Assembly (NCBI RefSeq): GCF_003255815.1
Contig: NC_037673.1
Span: forward strand, 176,593,659-176,657,658
Length of the DNA: 64,000 nucleotides
From: Theropithecus gelada
Taxonomy: Eukaryota; Chordata; Mammalia; Primates; Cercopithecidae
Direction of reading: 5' to 3'
The position numbers were made by a program, and so were the translations under genes. The notes under the pieces were generated by a model that worked only from the letters and a program-made list of their open reading frames with translations, made no database searches and was not told where the DNA came from. Shown one piece after another: positions 1 to 13,687 of the stretch (position 1 is the first letter of the stretch; every line of letters starts with the position of its first letter).

Positions 1-212
1 GTGCACGGTGAAGACAAAGGAGGGACGGGCAAAAGTGCCAGTGCTTGCAAGAGGCGGCTGCAGGGTGGGGACTGTCCTGGCCCCATAGTTGGGGTGGCCA
101 GGGCCGAGCTTTGACTCGCTGCAGCTTCGAGCCTCTGGCATTCTCCTCTTCCATCAGACGGAGGCAGCCGGCGCTCCCATACACTGCTGGGGAGAGTATC
201 CATGGATACAAC
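1..212. other. Unassigned single-copy sequence
   Basis: GC-rich sequence before the first Alu. I recognise no repeat, gene or RNA in it. Confidence 0.5.
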
Positions 213-466
213 TTTTTTTTTTTTTCCAGACGGAGCCTCACTCTGTCATCCAACCTGGAGTGCGGTGGCGCGATCTCAGCTCACTGCAACCTCCGCCTCC
301 CAGGCTCGAGAGATTCTCATGCTGGAATTACAGGCATGCACCACCATGCCTGACTAATTTTTGTATTTTTAGTAGAGACAGGGTTTCACTATGTTGGCCA
401 AGCTGGTCTCAAACTCCTGGCCTCAAGTGATCCTCCCACCTCGGCCTCCCAAAGTGCTGGGAGTAC
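213..466 (-). mobile_element. Alu SINE, 5'-truncated
   Basis: A T-run is followed by reverse-complement Alu (GACGGAGCCTCACTCTGTC to CCCAAAGTGCTGGGA). The last ~25 bases of the element's 5' end are missing. ATACAACT before the T-run and GTACAACT after the element look like a diverged target duplication. Confidence 0.93.
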
Positions 467-477
467 AACTTTCTAGA

Positions 478-775
478 GAGAAATTTGGCAGTATGTATGA
501 AAGACCTTAAAATGTCTATTTTCTGACACATGTTCTAATGGGATAATGAACAACTGGGCAAAAAATATTCAAGATGTTCGCCTGGTGCTGTTTATACTTA
601 GCGAACATTGAAGATAACCCATATCCATCAATAGGGACGGGTTATGTGAAGAATGGAACATGCCCACGAGGAAATGTCACGCAGCCCTGAGACTCAGACA
701 CAGGCCGTATTACTAAACAGAAAAAGAGGGCTACAGCAATGCTGTTGTATTGCATAGTCCTCATTGTGTTTTTGT
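478..775 (+). mobile_element. Old L1 (L1M) fragment, ORF2 end/3' UTR
   Basis: Words such as AATTTGGCAGTATGTATGA, ATCAATAGGGACGGGTTATG and CACGCAGCCCTGAGACT follow the usual order of an ancient L1 3' region on the plus strand. It is heavily diverged and has no open frame. Confidence 0.6.
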
Positions 776-877
776 TTTATTTTGAGCAGCTTTATTGAGA
801 TAGAATTCACATACAATTCACCCACTTAACGTGTACAAAATAGGGAGTGCTGATGAGAGGCCGTTTTGTTAGAGGGG

Positions 878-1316
878 GAAATGTGTGCTGGAGACCTCAG
901 GTACAGCGTGTGTATACTGGAAAATTGCTAATGCTTTCACCACAAAAACAAAGCGAAACACCACAAACCCCAATAACGATGTGAAGTGATGGATGTGTTG
1001 GTTGGTTGGTGGTGGTCATCTCACAATGTCTATCTGTACAATAACGATGTGAAGTGATGGAGATGTTGGTTGGTTGGTGGTGGTCATCTCACAATGTCTA
1101 TCTGTACAATAACGATGTGAAGTGATGGAGATGTTGGTTGGTTGGTGGTGGTCATCTCACAATGTCTGTCTGTACAATAACGATGTGAAGTGATGGAGAT
1201 GTTGGTTGGTTGGTGGTGGTCATCTCACAATGTCTATCTGTAGCAAAACATCACACTGTACACCACAAATATGCACAATTTTCATTTGTCAATTATGCCA
1301 CAGTAAAACTGGGGAG
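878..1316 (+). mobile_element. L1 3' UTR inserted in an older L1
   Basis: This resembles the 3' end of L1MA/L1MB: GCTAATGCTTTCACCAC, a TGTGAAGTGATGGA motif, then CAATTTTCATTTGTCAATTATG and an A-rich end. The inner part has expanded into a tandem array (972-1243). Confidence 0.75.
972..1243 (+). repeat. 68-bp minisatellite, 4 copies
   Basis: Units start at 972, 1040, 1108 and 1176 with AATAACGATGTGAAGTGATG and run to TCTATCTGTAC. The spacing is exactly 68 bp each time and the copies differ at only a few bases, so the amplification is much younger than the L1 tail that contains it. Confidence 0.95.
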
Positions 1317-1405
1317 AAAATAAAGTATACAATTCAGTGTCATCTAGTATATGACCAGAGTTGTGCAACCATCACCACCATCAATTCCAGAAACATTTTC
1401 ATCAT

Positions 1406-2240
1406 CCTTCAATCAAAAAAAATTGGGAGAACCTCTGAATCTGGAGGAAAGGCTTCTTGACCGTGGTGCTCCTGGAAGCAGAAAGGCTGGCCCCTTGCCT
1501 GTGAGAAGCAGCGTGGTTTTCCTGTCCTGCCTGCAGAGTGGCGAGTGGCAGGCCTGTAAGCAGGGCCGGGGGAAATGCTGTGAGTCCAGGGGGCCGTGGA
1601 GGCATGTGCCAGACCTTTGTCCTGGAGCCCTGACAGGCTGGACAGGACCCCACCTACAGAAGTGTAATGAGCTGGACCTCCCCTCCCACCACCAGCTCCT
1701 CTCAGGGGTCCCTGGTGCCTCCCCCATCTGCCCAGCCTGCTGAGTTGGGGTCACGGGCCTCCTGACCATGGCACCAGCCTGTCTGGCTAGTCGCTCCTTG
1801 GCAGAGAAGTCAGGGCAGGGAGAACAAGAGGCTCTGTGTCCTGTAGGGGTGCAAACTGCCCCACATCACGATCTCAATCAGTGGAGTGAAATGATGTGGA
1901 CTTTCTCATGAGGCTGCAGATGTTGGTGAGCAAAAATAACTGAAAACAAGCCAGCATCCAGACTCCTAGCCTTCCAGCCTGGCACGTCCAAGTGGTCCCA
2001 GTGCATGGATGGAGTCACAGCAGAGATCCCGATGGCAGGGGCCACTTTCCTGAAAGGGACTCGCCAACCCTGTCTTGGCTCCCACTGACCCTAAACGTAG
2101 GCAGGTCACAGTGACTGCCCACGCGGGGGTCCTAGATCCTGACTGTCATGAGACTTCATGACAGGTATCTCTGCACCTGCTGCCTGGAAAACCATTTGAG
2201 GTGCCACACTGTTCTCTCATTGGCCAACAAGAAGATCCCT
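1406..2240. other. Single-copy DNA, nothing recognised
   Basis: Moderately GC-rich, with no repeat family, RNA gene or convincing exon seen. Open frames here are short and overlap on both strands. Confidence 0.5.
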
Positions 2241-3576
<1,336 letters not shown>

Positions 3577-5408
3577 TTGAGCTACCTCACCAAGCCTATA
3601 AAAAACCTTTTGTCCATAACAAATGTGTAAGAGTCTGCCTGGGCCGGGGGAGGGACGTCAGAGCAGGCAGGGCCAGGCGGAAGGGAAGCGTGCGGGGAGG
3701 GGAGCCCCATGGGTTGAAGCAGGAACCTTGGGGTGCTGCGGGTAGAGCCCAGGAGCCTAGGGTGTGGGGCCCACAGACAGGGCGGGCTGGGCGGTGCCTC
3801 CCCATGCCCTCCGTTGTGGGAGGCTCAGCGGAGGGCCTTAGACAGAAGTGACCTGGAGGAACCTGCACTTTAGGAAGATCCCTGGGGCAATGGGAGCCTG
3901 GGTGGGTGGGAGGCCTCGGGGGAGCATAAACAGGGTCCTAGAGCTGCTGGTGAGGGGAGGGAGGGAAGGAAGCGTAGCGTGCCCCATGGGTCCAGCCCTG
4001 GAGGGCACCAGGAGCGCTGAGGCTGGCTTTCAGAACAAAGGCAGCAGCAGGCTGGGGAGGTGAGGAACATGGTTGCGCCTGGTTGAATAGGTGCCAGTGG
4101 ACACCCCATTCTGCAGTGGAGAGGTACATGGGCAGTCGGATAGGTATCTGGGGCTTAAAGAGGGAGCTGGGCTGGAGGCTGGTCAGAGTCCGGGCACCTG
4201 GATGGGAAGAGGTGGAGGGTGGGGATAAGGGGAGGATGCAGAGGAACCCAGGCCCAGAGGCCTGATCTGCACTCGGGTGCCTGCTCCTGCTGGCCTGTGA
4301 CTTTGGGCAAGCCTCCTCATCTCCTGGCGCCTTGATTTCCTCATCTGCAAAACGGGGCTTGGAAAGCCTAATCCCGGGCAGTCACGAGGACAGAAGAGAA
4401 CAGGCTCTGCAAACCGCGTGGCACAGCGTGCGTGCTCAGAGGACAGCGAGGAAGCCTACAGGCAGGGCAGGGGCCAGGCCAGAGAGGGTCCCAGAGCCAC
4501 AGCTTAGGGAGGGGCAGGCTGTCCATAGGGAGAGGCGGCTGCTTCTGCTTCCCCGTGAGCTAAACTCAAGCGTCCCTGGGGGAGTCCGACGGGTGCGGCC
4601 GAAGCTGGGAAGGGCGCTCCATCAGTGGGGGTTCTGCAGCAGGGTCACTGCCAAGAACAGCTGCAAAGCCACCCTTTGCGGCGACATGCGGAGCCTTCAT
4701 TATTTTCTTCAGAACACACAGCTGGGAAATAAATGATCACTGGCTGCAAGGATGGGTGTTGGCCAGATGACCTTTCTGTCACCCCTCCCAGCTGAAAGGG
4801 ATTTTGGGAAATTGTCTTGTCATCAGAGGAGGAAAAGGAGCTGTGTGCTGGCGGTTTTCGGAGCGTGAGTGAGTCAGACAGTGGCTACAGAGAGTCTCAG
4901 ACCTTTGGACCAATCCACCCACTGGACAGATGGAAGAGGGGCCCAAGAGGCTTGACACCTCGTGTGGCTCATCCGGCAGGTCGAGGGCCCTGGAGGTGGC
5001 CACCAGCTGGTGCAGACTCTTGCCCTGCAGGTGGGGCTGCACTCCGGGGTCTGGCATGAGCTCCAGCACCCCCTAAACTTGCCCAGGGCCCACTTAGTTA
5101 GGGATGCGTCCAGAGGGGCCCAGCGTGTCCTGGGCAGTCGTGGTGTGAGAGGTTTTTTGTGTGTGTCTGCATGTGTGCACACGCAAAGGGCGAGCTGGAG
5201 GCCGGGCATGGGCGATCTCCAGGGCCACGAGCGGTATGTGAGCTCCATTCTCTACGGCAGGGAGAGTGGATGGCACAAGAAACCGCTGCTCCTCTTCCAG
5301 GCCTTGGCCCTCGCTGTTTCCCCAGACTGGAGGCTTCCTCCCATCCCACGAGGCTCTTGTCCCCGCTCCAGAGAAGCCTTCCTGACTGTCCATTGAAAGC
5401 AGCCACCT
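3577..5408. other. GC-rich single-copy DNA
   Basis: A long GC-rich stretch with one MIR at 4283-4445. No gene was recognised: frames of up to ~144 codons exist on both strands, as expected for GC-rich DNA. Confidence 0.5.
4283..4445 (+). mobile_element. MIR SINE
   Basis: The MIR core is readable as GTGACTTTGGGCAAGCCTCC, then TTTCCTCATCTGCAAAACGG, then GTGGCACAGCGTGC, in family order and spacing. Confidence 0.8.
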
Positions 5409-5450
5409 ACAGAGCGAGACTCTGTCTCAAAAAAAAAAAAAAAAAAAAAA
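5409..5450 (+). mobile_element. Extreme 5'-truncated Alu (tail only)
   Basis: Only ACAGAGCGAGACTCTGTCTC plus about 22 A are present: the last ~20 bases of an Alu body and its tail, with no other Alu sequence upstream. Confidence 0.75.
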
Positions 5451-6179
5451 GCAATCATCTAATTCAACCTGGCTGCTTGCCTGACGCCCAGACCCTGCCT
5501 GGTACCCCTGGAGTGCGCCTTGCAGGCCAAGCCGCAACTTCCATCACCAGGCCTTAGCCAAGCTTCCACCCTGTTTCTGGCTCCTTCTGGGAGGACCCCG
5601 GCTGGGTGAGCAGGGCCTTACTAACCTCCCTCCTAGAGGAAGGGACAAGCAGGGCAGGGGGGCCAGGGCTGCCCCTGGGATCTGAGGAGTCGGGTTGGGC
5701 AGAGGCAATCAGGTGACTTACCAGGCCTGACAGGGCAACTGCACATCCCTGACTGCACAGCCTCGTTCCTCTGCTACCAACCGCTGAGACGGTGCAAAAC
5801 TCAGGCCAGGGTTGAGAAGCTGCTGCCCAGGAGGCGCTTCCCCCAGAGAACTCCATTTCTGTGGACTCCCAGGCATGGCCTCCATACCTGGAACCCTCTC
5901 ATGGCAGGGAACAGGACTGCTCTGAGCCTGCCGGGTTAGGGTTTGGCTCTCTGTTCTGACCCCAAGGCTCTTCATTGCTACCTCTCCCCAGATATGTTGA
6001 CTCACATGTGAAATGGGAATTATACTCTAGCTTAATAACTTATGCGGATAACATAAGAGAAGGCAACAGGAATGTTCATAAAATTGTATAATAAATTTAA
6101 GTATTTTCAAAAAAATAGAAACCAAGCAAAAATACTTTTCTGGTTACAATAAGAGGATAGTTTAAAAAAAAAAAATCTC
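5451..6179. other. Single-copy DNA, possible weak MIR
   Basis: 5990-6070 (CACATGTGAAATGGGAATTA and following) vaguely follows MIR. Otherwise nothing is recognised. An A-rich stretch precedes the next Alu. Confidence 0.35.
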
Positions 6180-6490
6180 GGCCGGGCGCGGTGGCTCATG
6201 CCTGTAATCCCAGCACTTTGGGAGGCCGAGGCGGGTGGATCACGAGGTCAGGAGATGGAGACCATCCTGGCTAACATGGTGAAACCCCGTCTCTACTAAA
6301 AATACAAAATTAGCTGGGTGTGGTGGCGGGCGCCTGGTATAGTCCCAGTTACTCAGGAGGCTGAGGCAGGAGAATAACTTGAGCCTGGGAGATGGAGTTT
6401 GCAGTGAACAGAGATCACGCCATTGTACTGCAGCCTGGGCAACAAGAGCGAAACTCAGTCTCAAAAAAAAAAAAAAAGGAAAAGAGAAAA
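6180..6490 (+). mobile_element. Alu SINE, full length
   Basis: GGCCGGGCGCGGTGGCTCATG to an A-rich tail. Confidence 0.97.
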
Positions 6491-6534
6491 AACATTATCC
6501 TAGAGCAGAAGAGGACATTAGAACTGAAACTGTG

Positions 6535-6833
6535 GGCCGGGCGCGGTGGCTCACGCCTGTAATCCCAGCACTCTGGGAGGCCGAGGCGGGCGGATCACAA
6601 GGTCAGAAGATCCAGACCATCCTGGCTAACACAGTGAAACCCCGTCTTTACCAAAAATACAAAAAATTAGCCGGGCGTGGTGGCGGGCGCCTGTAGTCCC
6701 AACTACTTGGAGACTGAGGGAGCAGAATGGCGTGAACCCGGGAGGCGGCGCTTGCAGTGAGCCGAGATCACGCCACTGCACTCCTGCCTGGGCGACAGAG
6801 TGAGACTCCGTCTCTGAAAAAAAAAAAAAAAAA
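6535..6833 (+). mobile_element. AluY-like SINE with perfect TSD
   Basis: Full length. GAACTGAAACTGTG occurs at 6521-6534 and again at 6834-6847, a perfect 14-bp target duplication. Confidence 0.98.
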
Positions 6834-6847
6834 GAACTGAAACTGTG

Positions 6848-6955
6848 TAAGAAGATACATGTTAAAACCTGTAAGATGCGGGATGCATACACAGTGGTAT
6901 TCAGAGGGAAGTTCATAGCCTAAAAACATATTTTAGAAAATATAAAAGAAGAAAA
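6848..6955 (+). mobile_element. L1 ORF2 fragment
   Basis: GGGATGCATACACAGTGG, TTCAGAGGGAAGTTCATAGC and ATATTTTAGAAAATATAAAA match the L1 ORF2 stretch that follows the endonuclease domain. Confidence 0.6.
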
Positions 6956-7026
6956 CTCCTTGCAAGCAGGGTTTTATTTTATTTTTTTTCTTTTCTGTCT
7001 TGTTCACTGATATATGCCAAGTGCCT
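6956..7026 (+). mobile_element. Possible L2 3' end
   Basis: CTTGTTCACTGATATATGCC and AAGTGCCTGGAG resemble the L2 tail motif. Short and uncertain. Confidence 0.35.
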
Positions 7027-7174
7027 GGAGCTGAGGAGGCGGAAGAAGTTGAGGAGGACAGAATGGGGCAGGCTCTGTGGTCAGGAGAGGAGGAGGAGGC
7101 TGGAGCTGACGAGGCGGAAGAAGCTGAGGAGGACAGAATGGGGCAGGCTCTGTGGTCAGGAGAGGAGGAGGCTG
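7027..7174 (+). repeat. 75-bp tandem duplication
   Basis: Two copies start at 7027 and 7102 (GGAGCTGAGGAGGCGGAAG and GGAGCTGACGAGGCGGAAG). They are nearly identical, and the second is 3 bp shorter. The unit is purine-rich and a multiple of three, so an acidic 64-codon frame (7000-7194) runs through both copies. I see no other coding sign. Confidence 0.93.
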
Positions 7175-7565
7175 CTGCAAACTCTGAGGACTGAAAACTC
7201 AGGGCCAGACTACATAAGGGCCAGTGTGGCTGGTGCCAGCTGGATATGATGAACAGAGAACAAGATCGTCCCCCCAGAACAACCTAGCACTTTCTACATA
7301 CAGTCACCGCATAATTTACTGTCCAAACCAGGGACTCTGAGAGTAAAGAGCGGTGTTGTTTCTAACTGTGCCAAGACAACAGAAGTAAGCTGGGGCTGTA
7401 CCCCACAGATCAGTTGTGGGGTCACTCTAGAGAGGGCAGGGGCAGATGGGTGTGACGCATGTGTGCGTGAAACCCTGAACTAATGGAGATAACCAGAAAA
7501 ACTGAAATTGAACTCCATCCTGGTGGAATGGGGCACAAAATTCAAATTAAACTTAGTTGTAGGCT
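7175..7565. other. Single-copy DNA, nothing recognised
   Basis: No repeat or gene recognised. Confidence 0.45.
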
Positions 7566-7861
7566 TAGTTACGGTGACTCATGCCTGTAATCTCAGCACA
7601 CTGGGAGGCCGAGGCAGGAGAATTACTTGAGCCTAGGAGTTTGAGATCAACCTGGGCAACATAGCAAGATCCCATCGCTACAAAAATAAAAAATAAAAAG
7701 TGAGCTGGGCATGGTGGCACATGCCTGTAGTCCCAGCTACTCAGGAGACTGAGGCAGGAGAATTGCTTCAGTCAGGAGTTTGAGGTTGCAGTGAGTTATG
7801 ATTAAGTCACTGCACTTGAGCCTGGGCAACAGAGTGAGACTCTTATCTCTGGAAAAAAAAA
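7566..7861 (+). mobile_element. AluJ-like SINE
   Basis: A diverged full-length Alu with old-family features (CCTGGGCAACATAGCAAGAT, GAGGTTGCAGTGAGTTATGA). TAGTTAC at the left edge recurs just after the A tail. Confidence 0.92.
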
Positions 7862-7929
7862 TAGTTACAGAAAAAATAAGCAGAGTTACATTTTATATCC
7901 TGCAGGATACAGGTGGCACCCTCAAAATA

Positions 7930-8350
7930 GGTAGTTTGAGAAGATTTTAGTAGAAGATCCTTTGTGAAGGTGTGGACAGGCTGTGGGGAGAACACAGGCA
8001 GTACTCTGGTGCTAGTAACAGCAGGGAACCATTACTGTTTCTAGGTCAGAAGGAACCATGGGAGAGAGAAGTTTCTGGAACTCTGAGGCTGAAAGGGCTG
8101 TCTGAAGTTTGTCTGATAGAAGCTGTGACCTTCGGCTGTGGGATGCAGGAGGCCCTGCAGGAAGGATTTTCTTCTTCTCTCTCCCTTCAGTCTTCTGCTA
8201 AATACCTCCCTTGGGCTGAACCCCACTCGAAGTGAGAGGCATAGAGAACCCTTCCATGTGGCCCATAACCAGCCTCCTCGAATACAGAACAGGATGGAGA
8301 AAGGCGGAGGGTGGGTGGGGAAGGGTAGATGGAAGAGCGCCAAAACAGCT
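7930..8350. mobile_element. Probable ancient interspersed repeat, family not named
   Basis: The order of words (GTAGTTTGAGAAGATTTTAG, GGAGGCCCTGCAGGAAG, GGGCTGAACCCCACTCGAAG, ACAGGATGGAGAAAGG) is one I recall as recurrent in primate genomes, but I cannot name the family. Confidence 0.3.
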
Positions 8351-8432
8351 CACCCCTTTTCTCCTCAGCACCCAGTTCATTCAGGTAAAACTTTATGTCC
8401 CCAAAGAGGGACACAATTCCTGATAGCTACAG

Positions 8433-8631
8433 CAGGGGTTGGGTGACTTTTTCCAGAAAGTATCGGATAGTAAATACTGAAGTTTTGTGAGCCATGTCGT
8501 CTTTGTTGCAACTCAACTTGGCTGTGGCCTTGGACAATCCATACGCGAATGAGTGTGGCTGTGTCTCAATAAAACTTTATTTACAACATCAGGTGGCAGA
8601 GCAAATTGGGTTCACAGTTTGCTAAACCCTG
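8433..8631 (+). mobile_element. hAT-Charlie type MER transposon, both ends present
   Basis: Starts CAGGGGTTGGGTGACTTTTT and ends GTTTGCTAAACCCTG, which are diverged inverted repeats. The middle has GTGAGCCATGTCGTCT and CAATAAAACTTTATTTACAA, typical of MER1/MER33-like elements. The 8-bp flanks AGCTACAG and AGCCGTAG agree at 5 of 8 positions. Confidence 0.85.
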
Positions 8632-9877
8632 AGCCGTAGTGTCATTGTGGGGTGGGTTTGGCTCCTTGGTTTGGTCCTACCGGAAACCAAAAATGTTAGC
8701 CACCACCCATGTTTTTCACACGCGATAGCAGGGAAAAAAAGTGAGTGGTGGCACAGGACAGAAACAACAGGTTAAAACACGGCTGCCCAAGCCGTTGCTT
8801 TGCTGGGAGACCTGGGGTGAAAATCTCACTACAAATACCCAGCCTGGGCAGTGGCAAACAGCTTGACTGCCTAGGCAGGATCTGGAAGGAATGAGATTGG
8901 AAATGTGGGGAACAGGTGGCCTGGAGGCAAGTTGTGTGGGTGAGTCACTTGAAGTGGGCACAGCATGATGATATTGGCGGCTTCTGTGAATACCCACCCA
9001 AGGGCATCCACAGTGGAGGAAGTCCCCCAAATGCCTACGTTCCTAGGCCTCCAGACTCCTTAGTGTCCCAGGGCATTCCAACATTTCAGCCGTGTTCCTT
9101 CAAAGCTTCCATCAGCCAACCCACAGACCGACGGCATCGCTCCCTCCAATCCGGCAGGCACGTCAAATCCAGCAGGACCATAGGATGCATCCATGTCAAT
9201 GAATCTCACATTTCATCCCCTTGGCCAAATGCGTTGGAATCCATCCTCCCTCCCCTATCCACTCGCCATTGCCTCTGGGCTCCTGATGGTCTGGATTGGC
9301 AAGGTCATAGAACTCCTTGGGGGTCTTGGCTCTGTCCTCTGCAGTCTGGGACTCTGCCTCTGCCTGGCTGTGGCACAATGTAATTCGCACTGTGGGCACA
9401 GCGGCTCTGGGTGGGGGCAGGTATGCACAGGCAGAATCACGGAATCATGGAGAGGCTCTTCTGTCGGGGAGGCCAGTTCCCTGGGCTGGAGGACGGCCTC
9501 TGCTGTCCAGAGAGACTCAGGGAGTCAGGATTCAGGGTTCTCCGTCTCATTTGTGCCTATCTGACTTGTCCCTCTCCCAAGTCTCAGGGTCCCATGTCTT
9601 CCTTGTGTGCAATGGACCCCAGCAACACTGAGCATTCAATTGTCACTGCAGCTCTGCACCTTTGCAGTCAGGCCCTGGGCGTGGTGTTCAGCCACATCTG
9701 CCCTGCTGCCCGGAGATGAAACCACCATCAAGGCTGCCATGGCATGGTGCTTTCCCGTCCTCCCCCTGCGTGTGCACCTGGATGTGCTCAGCTGTCAGTT
9801 TCTCCCTCTTCCTGGGGACACTCTAGCATGGTGCTGCTCAGGCTTTCTGTGGGGAAAGGTCATTTAAAAAAAAGTCT
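8632..9877. other. Single-copy or unrecognised ancient repeat
   Basis: Mixed composition. Frames of up to 155 codons are open on the plus strand (8916-9383), but no domain is visible. It could contain an old LTR-element relic that I cannot identify. Confidence 0.35.
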
Positions 9878-10179
9878 GGCCGGGTGTGGTGGCTCACGCC
9901 TGTAATCCCAGCACTTTGGGGGGCCGAGGCGGGTGGATCTCGAGGTCAGGAGATGGAGACCATCCTGGCTAACACGGTGAAACCCCCTCTCTACTAAAAG
10001 TTCAAAAAATTAGCCGGGCGTGGTGGTGGGCACCTGTAGTGCCAGCTACTCAGGAGGCTGAGGCAGGAGAACGGCGTGAACCCGGGTGGCAGAGCTTGCA
10101 GTGAGCCAGATCAGGCCACCGCACTCTAGCCTAGATGACAGAGCAAGACTCCGTCTCAAAAAAAAAAAAAAAAAAAAAA
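9878..10179 (+). mobile_element. Alu SINE, full length
   Basis: GGCCGGGTGTGGTGGCTCAC to a ~22-A tail. Confidence 0.97.
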
Positions 10180-10183
10180 TCTA

Positions 10184-11257
<1,074 letters not shown>

Positions 11258-11647
11258 GATGAGAACACTGGTGATGAGAACACTGGCGATGACACTGGTG
11301 ATGAGGACACTGGCGATGAGGACACTGGCGGTGAGGACACTGGCGGTGAGGACACTGGTGATGAGAACACTGGCGATGAGAACACTGGCGATGAGGACAC
11401 TGATGATGAGGACACTGGCGATGAGGACACTGGTGATGACACTGGCGATGAGGACACTGGTGGTGAGGACACTGGTGATGAGAACACTGGCGATGAGGAC
11501 ACTGGTGATGACACTGGCGGTGAGGACACTGGCGGTGAGGACACTGGCGATGAGGACACTGGCGATGACACTGGCGATGACACTGGCAATGAGGACACTG
11601 GCGGTGAGGACACTGGCGGTGAGGACACTGGTGATGAGAACACTGGT
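11258..11647 (+). repeat. 27-unit 15/12-bp minisatellite
   Basis: By direct count: 22 units of 15 bp (consensus GATGAGGACACTGGC) and 5 units of 12 bp (GATGACACTGGC), 390 bp in all. Variant sites are G/A at position 1-2, GAG/GAA, and a final C/T. All steps are multiples of three, so frames stay open on both strands. On the plus strand the repeat reads DEDTG/DDTG/GEDTG in one frame. One stray unit (GTGGAGGACACTGGCC) lies at 11753-11768. Confidence 0.97.
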
Positions 11648-11830
11648 GACGCTCTTCGATGCACTGAGATGTTGCAGCTGTACCAAAATACTACAGATGT
11701 TTCCAAACTGACTCAATTTCTGCACTTGCCTCATTTCTGACCAACTTAAGCAGTGGAGGACACTGGCCTGTGAATGGGGCCACGTTTAGAAAAATGATGC
11801 TGTAGGGTAAATACTATTCCCTGGGCCGTG

Positions 11831-11844
11831 GTTGCCATAGCAAC
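11831..11844. promoter_or_regulatory. RFX X-box-like palindrome
   Basis: GTTGCCATAGCAAC has perfect 6-bp half-sites GTTGCC and AGCAAC (spacer AT), against the RFX consensus GTTGCCATGGCAAC. Presence of the motif does not show that it is used. Confidence 0.4.
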
Positions 11845-11904
11845 TAGGGTGACAGCCACTTGCTGTTCCAAAGGCTTGGCCTCCTTATCTCTTGCTATTA
11901 CCAG

Positions 11905-12062
11905 CCATCCTTTGAGTCATCACGATGCCACCGCAGGCCAGATGTCCCATGTCCCATTTCTCTCTGGCAAAGAGGTGTGATCTGTGTGTTCCTCCAATAC
12001 GCGGGCAAACAAATCGCAGAGACTGTTTTGAGGATCTGTTTCCTGGGGCACATTCAAACATG
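11905..12062 (+). other. Exon-like segment (158 bp)
   Basis: Preceded by a strong pyrimidine tract and acceptor (CTTATCTCTTGCTATTACCAG) [boundary after 11904] and followed by GTAAGT at 12063. One frame is open across it. I recognise no protein. It could be a lncRNA exon or chance. Confidence 0.2.
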
Positions 12063-12223
12063 GTAAGTGGAGGAGAGTTTGGTTTGTGTTAAAGCTTTGT
12101 TGAGGTATTACTGACATACAAAAATTGCACACATTTGACGTACTCATCTTGGTGAGTTTGAAGATATAAACACACCTGGGATACCATCACAGCCAAGGTA
12201 CTAAACACATCCACCACCTCTGA

Positions 12224-12535
<312 letters not shown>

Positions 12536-12845
12536 AAAGTGTATAATTCTGAATCATGAGCTCTGGGCCCTACGTCATAGTGATCTCTAGATCTTACCCA
12601 TCTTGCATAACAGAACTTTGTAAGCCACTGAGAAACAATTCCCCAGTTTCCGCAGGCCCCAGTCACTGGCAACCACTGTTCTTTTCTCTACTTCTGTAAG
12701 TTTGACTATTTTAGACACCTTACGTGAGTGGGATCCGGCAATATTTGTCCTTCTGAGTGGCTTATTTCACTTAGCATAATGCCCTCCGGCTTCATCCGTG
12801 TTCTCAGATACTGCAGATTTTCCTTCTCTGGTGGAGAGTTGAATA

Positions 12846-13687
<842 letters not shown>

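Larger units (their letters stand above)
780..1405 (-). mobile_element. Old L1 fragment in antisense, split in two
   Basis: The segments 780-842 and 1317-1405 read through consecutively as antisense L1 (TTTATTGAGATAGAATTCAC, then GTTGTGCAACCATCACCACC). A second L1 3' end lies between them. GTACAAAATA on the left and GTATACAA on the right may be the remains of that insertion's target duplication. Confidence 0.75.
11648..12094. other. Single-copy DNA with X-box and exon-like segment
   Basis: Apart from the two sites listed separately (11831-11844 and 11905-12062), nothing is recognised here. Confidence 0.4.

Noticed and set aside
972..1243. CRISPR-like spacing of the 68-bp repeat
   Set aside because: The units are directly adjacent with no unique spacers, and the genome is primate.
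8916..9383. 155-codon plus-strand frame as a possible retroviral relic
   Set aside because: No protease, reverse transcriptase, integrase or envelope motif is visible, and no LTR pair flanks it.
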